Assembly (NCBI RefSeq): GCF_029873635.1
Contig: NC_080419.1
Span: 78,166,931 to 78,230,930, forward strand
Direction of reading: 5' to 3'
Source: Malania oleifera
Lineage: Eukaryota > Streptophyta > Magnoliopsida > Santalales > Ximeniaceae
DNA: 64,000 nt
The position numbers were made by a program, and so were the translations under genes. Each line of letters begins with the position of its first letter. The first letter of the stretch is position 1. Under the pieces are notes generated by a model. That model made no database searches. It was given only the letters and a program-made list of their open reading frames with translations, and was not told the DNA's origin. Shown in pieces: positions 55,352 through 64,000 of the stretch.

Positions 55352-57075
55352 CTCCCTACGGTTTCTCCCTCTTCTCTCTTAGATTTCGGCTCTGTCGTTT
55401 GCCGGATCAACGATCTGAGGCCACCACGATGCTCTTGGGGAAGTTCTCTCCAAATCTGCCGAAGCGGATTGATGGTGGAAGTGAGTTGAAATTCGTCCCA
55501 GGTTTAAGGTAAGGCTTTTTAAGCGGAATTTGGTCTTACCGTAGTTATAAAAAATGATATTCATGGAAAAATACTAAATTTTAGTTCTAAGAGTTATTGT
55601 TTTTAGAGAGTTAAACGGGGAACCTTACGAGTGCAGGACCGATATTTTAGAGGGGATTTTTTTTAGTGTCAGGTAAGGGAATAAACTAAAGCAGTTATTT
55701 TTCCATGCAAATTAGTATCATTTATCTACAAATTAATTTTCAGGAAAACATATTTTATATTTGAATATTATTGAGAAAATGCATATTTGGGAAAATGTTA
55801 TTGTATTACAGGAAATGTCATTTTAGAATAAAATGTATGATTTTACTCAGCATTGTGTGACATAAACATTATTTTACGTGATAAGTATTATGTTATGACA
55901 ATTTTACGAGTAAAGCATGTTTTTAGAAATTATGAAATAATACAGTACGTTATGATTTTGAAGTGCATGATAAATGATTTCTCTATTTAGAATGATATGT
56001 ATGAGATATTCGGCACAAGGCCATGATTGATAGCCAGTGAAAGGTCGTGTATGTTATATGTTTTCGGCGCAAGGCCGTGTTTATGAAATGTTTGGCACAA
56101 GGCCGTATTTACGAAATGTTTGGCACAAAGCCATATTTATGAAAGAATAGAAATGTTATCAATCCATTTATGTTAAATGCTATATTATCAAGTACTATAT
56201 GTTATCAGAACCCGGATGTTAGATTAGTTCAGTTTCAGGAGTACGGTACCGTAGCTATATATATCAGATATCTATGTTTAGATTGGTGCTAACCACCCCA
56301 CGAGGGGGTGGGAGATGGATAGTCGATATGACTTTAAGTGTAGAGTTATAAACATCCACCTGGTAGTTCGGACCAAGGTGTGGCGGGCCCATCGTACTTA
56401 CAGATATTTTTGACTTAGCAGCGGTCGGCCAGCCATTGTTGGGTCTCGTCTTCGGGTTGCACAACCCATCATGGGGGATGGGGTAATACATGACATCAGC
56501 TAGCTATTCATCCTAGGTAAGTTTTCAGTATTATTAGCTATACTTATTTTATGAACTATATGATTTATTAGAAAATACGAAAATATATGATTATTTAGTA
56601 TGTTATAATGAATGTTTTAGGTATATGAAATGTACTATATATGTATAATTGCATTAAATGTTCATGTTGCCACATAGTTGTATTTAGTTTATTTTCCCTT
56701 ACTGAGAAGTGTCTCACCCCCAAATATTAAATGATCTTCAGGAAACCCAGAAGGACTGACGGGTCGTGGCTGCCGTTGAGTCTATTGGGCTACCCCATTA
56801 GGAGGGTAAGTCTTGTACTAGGGTCAGAAGATTTTTTTTTGTGGGATTCTAGATGTATTTTTTTTATATATATTTTGAGGTTGTATATGAATACAGTATC
56901 ACTGTTGATTGTAGTTGGCTCTGGTATTTTATATTTTGTGGTAATGAGGTTGATGATTTACATTTACTGTTGCCTAGGTTTCACTGTGTATGACAGCTGT
57001 CCCCACTCCCCACAGGTTCGGGTTGACTATTTTATTTATTATGTTTTATTATATGTTTAGATAAGTAGGTCGTCA
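55106..57075 (+). repeat. 5' LTR of the Ty3 element
   Basis: It starts TGTAACAACCC and ends GGTCGTCA. It has palindromic TCGTCGA(C/T)GA-type motifs (55189-55265), a TATA box TATAAATA (55275-55282), a CT run (55324-55351) and about five ~30 bp tandem units 'ggc(a/g)caaggccgtatttatgaaatgttt' (56010-56145). It lacks about 110 bp present in the 3' LTR. Confidence 0.9.
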
Positions 57076-57392
57076 TAGTTTGATGTCAGAGCCTAGAATA
57101 CTAAGTTCTGTAGACTCTAGAATGTAGTAGTAATAATACCAGAGTATAGGATAAAGGAATTTGAGGTCTTGTTTTATGGTCTAGATGCAAGACTTCCATG
57201 GTGGTTTGTGTGATTTTCCTGGGATGATGATTTCAGGAAAGTCATGGTAAACTATCATCAGGTTGGGTATCTAGGTTATAGTATTGAACCTTGAATTAAA
57301 ATTAGGAGTGACAAATTAATTAGGAGAATATATTATATGAGTTGGATGATATGTATAGTAAAGGGGTTCTGAGTTAAGTTACTTATTTTTCA

Positions 57393-58420
57393 AGATGGAC
57401 CCTGGTGGTAGTAGTGCCCACTCCAGTGGGAATGAGGGTGGTGGACCTTCAGGCACTGCAGATGGTGATTCGGATGCAGTTTTGTGCAGCGTGGCACAAC
57501 AAGTCATGGCCGAAATTGCCAATAGCTGAAGGGAGCAAGGTGATCTATCGGCAGGCCACAATAGCTCGATAGAGAAATTCATTAAGATGAATCTTCCAGC
57601 TTTCTCAAGAGGAACTGATCCTGCAGTCGCTGAGAACTAGGTGCAGGAGATCGAAAAAGTATTTGCAGTGTTACAGTGTTCATAGGATCAAAGGGTACTG
57701 TTTGCTACCTATAGATAGATTGGAGAGGCCGAGAGATGGTGGACGGCGGTGAAAATCTTAGAGCAGCAGAGGACAGTACCTGTGGAGATGATATGAGAGC
57801 GATTGAAAGAGATATTTTTCAATAGGTATTTACCAGCCTCATCCAAGGAAGCGAAGGCTGGGGAGTTCCTAATTCTAAAGCAAGGACAATAGATGGTACA
57901 ATAGTACGAGGCGAAGTTCATCGAACTATCTCGCTTCGCCTCGTATATTATACCAGATGAAGTAAAGAAGGTACGACAGTTTGAGAGAGGTTTGAGAAGA
58001 GAAATATATAAGTAGGTGTCAATTCTGAAATTGTAGGATTTTGCCAAGCTAGTGGATATAGCCATTATAGTAGAGATTGGGGAGCGGTTGAAGGCTGAGG
58101 AATAGAGGCAGAAGAAGAGATCCACACCTCCTAGTTCCTAGAAGGTATTCAGCCATGGTTCATAGAAGAGAGGTGGCTACAATAGAGATCGGAGGCTGGA
58201 GATCGGGAATCGCGGTTTTCAGGGTGTGCAGTTATCTCCAGCTTGGCCGTTTTGTGGGAAGAGACACCTGGGGGAATGTTATGCCATGTGAGGTCTTTGC
58301 TACTGGTGTGGGGATCTAGGGCATATGATGAGGGATTGCCTGGCTTAGATTGGTGCTGCTCCTGCTCCTAGACCTACTTGAGGAGGCTACCAAGCGCAAT
58401 GTGGAGGCCAGCAGAGGAAT
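57393..58420 (+). pseudogene. Ty3 gag with CCHC knuckle
   Basis: The frame starts MDPGGSSAHSSGNEGGGPSG and reads through stops to [64 protein letters not shown] and the knuckle CYWCGDLGHMMRDC (near 58300). Stops fall where the family has Gln or Trp: AEN*VQEIEK (TAG for TGG) and Y*..IGEAERWW. Confidence 0.85.
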
Positions 58421-59045
58421 ATGGCTTCAGTCAGGGTTTTTGCTCTGACGTCAGGTGATGCTGAGGCGGCTAGCGACATGGTGACAAGTACGATTAATAT
58501 GTTTTCATTTAAAGTTATTACACTATTTAACTCAGGGTCCACACACTCGTTTGTATCTATGAGGTGTGTTAAATTGTGTGGGACTGAAATACAATCACTA
58601 GATATTAAATTATTAGTAGCTACGCCGACCGGGACAGCGATGAGATGTAGTAGGGTACTCCGTGGTTGTCCAGTTGATGTTCAGGGGAGGATTCTATTTG
58701 CTGATTTGGTAGTGCTGGACATGCATGTATTTGATATCATTTTCGGCATAGATTGGCTAGCAGCTAATTTTGCCAGTATAGACTGCCGTGCGAGAGACAG
58801 ACCTCTAGGAAGACCAGAATTCAGATTTATAGGGTCACGAGTGCAATCTCCACCTTAGATGGTCTCAGCTATTCAGACGAGGAGGCTACTTCTGAGTGGT
58901 TGTCAGGGATTTGTGGCCTTTGTGAAGGAAACAACAGGGAATTAAGTGAAGCTCACCAGTACGCCAGCAGTAAAGGATTTTACTGACGTGTTTTCGGATG
59001 AATTACCGGGTTTGCCACCTGATCGTGAGGTAGATTTTAACGCTG
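58421..59045 (+). pseudogene. Ty3 aspartic protease with catalytic Asp replaced by Asn
   Basis: A retropepsin domain with ITLFNSGSTHSFVS where the family has L(I/F)DSG(A/S)THSF. The codon at 58529-58531 is AAC (Asn), a G-to-A change that removes the catalytic Asp. FDIIFGIDWLAANFASIDC (the (V/I)ILGMDWL motif) follows, then the linker to RT with [20 protein letters not shown]. Confidence 0.88.
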
Positions 59046-59059
59046 ATCTCTAAAGCATC

Positions 59060-59870
59060 GTATCAAATTGCGCCAGCAGAGTTGGCAAAATTGAAAGATC
59101 AGTTTCAGGATTTACTTGATAAAGGCTTTATACGACCTAGTGTATCTCCATGGGGAGCCCCAATACTATTTGTGAAGAAGAAGGACGGGTCTATGAGGAT
59201 GTGCATATATTACATGGAGATTAATAAAGTGACAATAGAGAACAAGTATCCTCTACCCCATATCGATGATTTATTTGACTAGCTCTAGGGTACACGGGTG
59301 TATTCTAAGATCGACCTTAGATCTGGCTACCATCAAGTAAAGGTAAGAACGGAAGATGTATCGAAGACGACTTTCAAGACCTGATATGGGCATTATGAGT
59401 TCCTTGTTATGCCTTTTGGTCTAATGAATGCTCATGCGATATTTATGGATTTGATGATTAGGATTTTTCATCCATATTTAGATTAGTTTGTTGTTATTTT
59501 TGTTGATGATGTACTGGTCTATTCGAGGAGCTATGAGGAGCATAAGATACATTTGAGGCAAGTTTTGTAGATACTTAGGGAGAAAAAGTTTTATGCTAAA
59601 TTTAGTAAATGCAAATTCTGACTTGAGAAAGTTGTGTTTTTGGGGCATTTTATCTCAAGAGACATAATTTCTGTGGATCCTAGTAAGATTGAGGCGGTAG
59701 TGAATTGGGCTAGACCGAGGAACATTCAGGAGATCAGGAGTTTCTTAGGAGTAGCTGGTTATTATCGTCATTTCGTTAATGGATTCTCAACTTTATCAGG
59801 GCCTTTAACGTAGTTGACTAAGAAGAATGCCAGATTTGAGTGGGACAACAGTTGTGAGCAGAGTTTTCAA
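59060..59870 (+). pseudogene. Ty3 reverse transcriptase
   Basis: Blocks in order: [20 protein letters not shown] and [20 protein letters not shown]; then after TAGs, [59 protein letters not shown] (VDD intact), [11 protein letters not shown], and [20 protein letters not shown]. Stops replace Gln, Arg (TGA for CGA) and Trp residues. Confidence 0.93.
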
Positions 59871-60310
59871 GAATTGAAGTAGAGGCTAGTCACAGCGCCA
59901 GTACTAATTATCCCGTTAGGGGGTGAGGGTTATACTATTTACAGTGATGCGTCCTTAAAAATACTTGGATGTATATTGATGCAGCATGACTGGGTGGTAG
60001 TGTATGCATCCAGACAGTTGAAAGAATATGAGAAGAACTACCCTACCCATGATCTTGAATTAGTTGCAGCGGTATATGCATTGAAGATTTGGAGGCATTA
60101 CCTGTACAATAAGCAATGCGAGATTTTCTTTGACCATAAGAGTTTGAAATATTTCTTCACCCAGAATGAACTGAATATGAAGAAGATGGTTGGAGCTAAT
60201 TAAAGATTTTGATTGTATAATCAGTTACCACCCAGGGAAAGCAAACGTGGTAGCTGATGTACTAAGCAAGAAGTCTGGGGAATCAGCGTTGGCGGCTATG
60301 GAGATCTAGC
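59871..60310 (+). pseudogene. Ty3 RNase H
   Basis: [59 protein letters not shown] and [19 protein letters not shown] hold the D-E-D pattern of RNase H. A frameshift follows at about 60195. Confidence 0.9.
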
Positions 60311-61690
60311 GTCCGATCGTGATGGATCTAGAGAGACTCGGTATTGAATTGATCAAGAGTAATCTTTCAGTATGTATCGCCAGCCTAGTAGTACAACCTA
60401 CTCTGCAGGAAAGAAAAGCCGCTCAAAAGGAAGACCCAGAATTAGCAGAGGTGATAGATAGAGTGCAGACTGGCCAGGGAGAGGAATTCTGCATTTCAGA
60501 TGATGGGACTTTATGGTTCTGTTCTAGATTGTGTGTTTCTACTGATGCTAGGATCAAGAAGACTATTTTGGAAAAGGCTCACAGACCCTCGTTTACAGTT
60601 CATCCTAGTAGTACGAAAATGTATCGGGATATGCGAGAGTTTTATTAGTAGAGTTGTATGAAGAGAGAGATTACCGAGTATGTAGCCTAGTGTCTAATGT
60701 GCCAGTAGGTAAAAACTGAGCACCAGAGACTAGCAAGTCAGTTGCAGCCACTATTTATCCTAGAGTGGAGGTGGGATCATATATCTATGGATTTTGTCTT
60801 AGGGCTGCCATCGACATCGCATGGCCAGAATGTGATTTGGATGATAGTAGATCGGTTGACTAAGACCGCCCATTTCCTCCCTATCAAGATCAGCTATTCC
60901 CTTAACCATTTGGTGAAGATCTATATCTAAGAGATAGTTTGTTCCCATGGGGAGCCAGTATTTATAGTGTCAGATCGAGAACCGTTTTTCACGTCACATT
61001 TCTGAAGAAGCTTATAGGAAGCTCTAGGGTCTCAGGTATCATTTAGCATGACATTTCATTCTCAGTCAGACGGGAAGACTGAGAGAACGATACAGATATT
61101 GGAAGATATGCTTCGAGCATGTGTATTAGATTTTGGGGGTAGCTGGACTCAGTTCATGCCACTAGTAGAGTTTGCGTATAATAACAGTTATCAGGCCAGT
61201 ATTGGCTCGGCACCGTTTGAGGCTTTATACGGTAGGAGAGTCGATCTCCTTTATATTGGGATGAGATGGGGGAGCGGTGAGTTGTGAGGCCAGAGCTTGT
61301 ACAATAGGTGTACGACAAGGTTCAGCTCATCAGGGATAGAATTAGGGCAACTCATAGCCAATAGAAGAGTTATGCCGATAATCGCCACAGGAATTTGGAG
61401 TTCGATGTGGGTGATCATGTATTTTTGAAGATAGCTCCATTAAAAGGAGTTATGAGGTTTGGAAGGAAGGGTAAATTTAACCCTAGGTTCATTGGTCCAT
61501 TTGAGATTTTAGAGAAAGTGGGACCGGTTGCCTACAAGCTAGTTTTGCCACCTACACTATCCAAGATGCACGACGTATTCCATGTATCTATGTTAAGGAA
61601 ATACGTCACAGACCCTTCTTATATTATCGGTTATTGTGAGTTAGAGCTCAGCAATTCACTAGTCTATAAGAGGTACCTGTGCAAATTCTA
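60311..61690 (+). pseudogene. Ty3 integrase with GPF/Y module
   Basis: The zinc-binding segment is HRPSFTVHPSSTKMYRDMRE, then CLMCQ after a TAG. The catalytic core follows: WDHISMDFVLGLPSTSHGQN, VIWMIVDRLTKTAHFLPIK, FIVSDREPFFTSHF, FHSQSDGKTERTIQILEDML and LVEFAYNNSYQASIGSAPFE. The GPF/Y module is KFNPRFIGPFEILEKVGPVA, with LSKMHDVFHVSMLRKYV after it. The D-D-E residues are visible, but stops and shifts interrupt them. Confidence 0.93.
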
Positions 61691-61835
61691 GAAAGAAGAG
61701 AACAGGAACTACGTGATAAGAAGATTCCTCTGGTAAAGATTCTATGGAGGAATCATGCAGTAGAAGGCTTATTCGAAGCTCAAGGAACAAATCAGACATA
61801 AGTGCCCGCAATTGTTCCAAGAAGTTTAGTGTAAC
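61691..61835 (+). pseudogene. Ty3 chromodomain-like tail, decayed
   Basis: Out-of-frame pieces after the integrase read LKEQIRHKCPQLFQE, matching the usual 'W(E)LKEQMR..YP.LF' end of Tekay/Del chromoviruses. The preceding part is scrambled by small indels. Confidence 0.6.
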
Positions 61836-62074
61836 TAGGAAATGTAAGTAAATATGTAGTATTTCTTTTGCAAGTACATGTAATACTCTAGTTAGTAAGT
61901 GGTATTTTAGTTTTTGGGGAAGTCTTCTTTTGACTATGTAATCTCCTAGGGCTTGGAATGTAACCACGGTATTCCTCCCCCATAAGTGAGGGTAAGTAAT
62001 AAAATAAGTAGACCGTTTTACCTTTAAGGGATAATGAGTTGTATGAATAATAAATTTCGAGGACGAAATTTTAT

Positions 62075-62087
62075 AAGGAGGGGAGAA
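62075..62087 (+). other. Polypurine tract of the Ty3 element
   Basis: AAGGAGGGGAGAA abuts the 3' LTR start TGTAACAACCC. It follows the 'aatttcgaggacgaaattt' box common in this group. Confidence 0.9.
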
Positions 62088-64000
62088 TGTAACAACCCAA
62101 AAAATAATGGTATTTAAATAATAATTAAGAGAATGGAAAAATGGAAACAAGGAAATGGGGGCACAGCAGCGTTCGTCGATGACGTTGCAAATATGAGCTC
62201 GTCGACGAAGGTGAATTTCATCAATGAGAAAATATCGACTAGATTTTTGGGCAACTCTGAATTTTATCGACGAAGGGGAGAGTTCTTCGACGAATTGCTT
62301 GTTGACCTCATAGACGAGGTGACGTGGCTCGTCGACAAAGCCCCTAGTATAAATAGTGTGAAACTTGGATTTAAATGCAGAAAAATCAGAAAATTCACTC
62401 TCTCTTTCCTCCCTACGGTTTCTCTCTCGTCTCTCTTCGATTTGAGCTTCGTCATTCACCGAATTGATAATCTGAGGCCACCACGACGCTCCTGGGGAAG
62501 TTCTCTCAAATCTATCGAAGCGGATTGTTAGTGGAAGCGAGCTGAAATTCATCCCGGGTTTAAGGTCAGGTTTTTTAAGCAAAATTTAGTCTTACCGTAG
62601 TTATAGGAAATGATATTCACGAAAAAAATACTAAAATTTAGTTCTGAAAGTTATTGTTTTCAGGGAGTTGAACGGGAAACCTTGCAAGTGCAGGACCAGT
62701 ATTTTAGGGGGGATTCTTTTCAGTGTCGGGTAGGGGAATAAACTAAAGTAGTTATTTTTCTATGCAAATTAGTATCATTTAGCAGCAAATTAATTTTCAA
62801 GAAAGCATGTTTTATATTTGAATATTATTGAGAAAATATATATTTGGGAAAATACTACTGTATTACAGAAAATGTCATTTTAGAATAAAGTGTATGATTT
62901 TACTCAGCATTGTGTGGCATAAACATTATTTTACGTGATACGTATTATGTTATGACAATTTTACGAGTAAAACATGTTTTCAGAAATTATGAAATAATAC
63001 AATACGTTATGATTTTGAAGTGCATGATAAATGATTTATCTATTCAGAATGATATGTATGAGATATTCAGCACAAGGCCGTGATTGATAGCCGGCGCAAG
63101 ACCGTGTATGTTATATATTTCCAGCGCAAGGCCGTGTTTATAAAATGTTCGGCGCAAGGCTACATTTACGAAATGTTCTGCGCAAGGCCATATTTATGAA
63201 AGAATAGAAATGCTATCAATCCATTTATGTTAAATGCTATATTATCAGGTACTATATGTTATCAGAACCCAGATGTTAGATTTGTTTAGTTTTAGGAGTA
63301 CGGTATCGTAGCTATATAGATCAGATATCTATATTCAGATTGGTGTTAACCACCCCATGAGGGGGTGGGAGATGGATACTCGATGTGGCTTTTAGTGTAG
63401 AGTTGTAGATGTCCACCTGACAGTCCGAATTAGGGTGTGGCAGGCTCATCGTACTTACAGAAATTTTTGACTTAGCAGTGGTCGGCCAACCATTGTCGGG
63501 TCTTGCTTTCGGGCTGCACAACTCGTCATGGGGGGTAATACATGACATCAGCTAGCTATTCATCCTGGGTATGTTTTCAGTATTATCAGCTATATTAGAC
63601 ATTTTATGAACTATATGATTTATTAGAAAATATAAAAGTATATGATTATTCAGTATGTTATGATGAATGTTTCAGGTATATGAAATGTACTATATATGTA
63701 TAATTGCATTAAATGTTCATGTTGCCACACAACTATATTTAGTTTATTTTCCCTTACTGAGAAGTGTCTCACCCCCAAATATTAAATGATTTTCTGGAAA
63801 CCCAGAAGGACTAGCGGGTCGTGGCCGCCGTTAAGTCTGTTGGGCTACCCCATTAGGAGGGTAAGTCTTGTACTAGGGTCAGGAAATTTTTGTTGTGGGA
63901 TCCTAGATGTATGTTTTTATTTTATATTTTGAGGTTGTATATGAATACAGTATCACTGTGGATTGTAGTTGGCTCTGGTATTTTATATTTTGTGGTAATG
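62088..64000 (+). repeat. 3' LTR of the Ty3 element, incomplete at the window end
   Basis: It aligns with 55106-57075 throughout, but has about 110 extra bases (about 62172-62280) carrying further TCGTCGACGA-type motifs, a TATA box at 62348-62355, and only a short CT stretch (62397-62408). The ~30 bp tandem units recur at 63065-63200. The last ~50-60 bp are outside the window. Confidence 0.9.

Larger units (their letters stand above)
55106..64000 (+). mobile_element. Ty3 (chromovirus, Tekay/Del-like) retrotransposon, 3' LTR cut by the window end
   Basis: 5' LTR 55106-57075; PBS-like TTGATGTCAGAGCC (57080-57093); gag, protease, RT, RNase H, integrase with a GPF/Y module and a decayed chromodomain-like tail; polypurine tract AAGGAGGGGAGAA (62075-62087); 3' LTR from 62088. 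The order protease-RT-RNase H-integrase is that of Ty3 elements. The polyprotein has at least twenty stops, mostly TAG at expected Gln or Trp codons, so it is dead. It sits within the protease of the SIRE-like element. The left flanking pentamer is ATAAG; its partner lies outside the window. Confidence 0.93.

Noticed and set aside
56010-56145. Possible CRISPR-like array of ~30 bp repeats in the Ty3 LTR
   Set aside because: The units are contiguous and degenerate without unique spacers, and recur in the other LTR. It is an LTR minisatellite.
61659-62582. Long minus-strand ORF of 307 aa across the 3' LTR border
   Set aside because: It lies antisense to integrase tail and LTR sequence. Its residues follow the LTR repeats and no domain is visible, so it is chance openness in non-coding DNA.

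Overview
This is plant nuclear DNA, almost certainly from a eudicot. It has AT-rich intergenic DNA, GT-AG introns, and a dense nested layer of LTR retrotransposons (Ty1/copia and Ty3) and L1-type LINEs. I see no bacterial operons, rRNA, tRNA or CRISPR arrays. No evidence in the window fixes the species.

Two real genes can be rebuilt exon by exon. (1) On the + strand, 7345-43527, is a plastid-type two-domain glyoxalase I (lactoylglutathione lyase). It has nine exons that join in frame into 357 codons plus stop, but they span 36 kb because intron 4 (13.4 kb) and intron 8 (19.1 kb) are filled with transposons. (2) On the - strand, 43885-46915, is a VAN3-binding-protein/FORKED-like (DUF828 plus PH-like) gene. 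Seven exons join in frame (401 codons plus stop); the true start lies upstream and was not found. The two genes converge, with stop codons 357 bp apart.

Layout: 1-1250, unidentified sequence with a promoter-like block on the - strand. 1255-2068 and 5692-5950, a ~130 bp tandem repeat split by a deleted minus-strand copia element (2069-5691). 5951-7124, AT-rich intergenic DNA. 7125-7344, glyoxalase promoter. Intron 4 holds a rearranged copia element containing a solo LTR, a Ty3 fragment, a minus-strand LINE containing an LTR remnant with a perfect 26 bp palindrome, and a second copia remnant. Intron 8 holds a TRIM-like cluster split by a SIRE-like solo LTR, an inverted pair of ~0.5-0.7 kb repeats, a LINE split by a 4.9 kb copia element with matching TSDs, and two LINEs meeting tail to tail. 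From 48.9 kb to the end there is a truncated minus-strand SIRE-like LTR, a plus-strand SIRE-like copia element, and a Ty3 chromovirus-like element inserted in the protease region of that copia. Its 3' LTR runs off the window.

No transposon reading frame is intact. Stops in the Ty3 element mostly fit C-to-T or G-to-A changes, as expected from deamination of methylated cytosine. The least expected pattern is that two unrelated LTR families both carry arrays of ~10 bp palindromes with a GTCGAC core just upstream of their TATA boxes.
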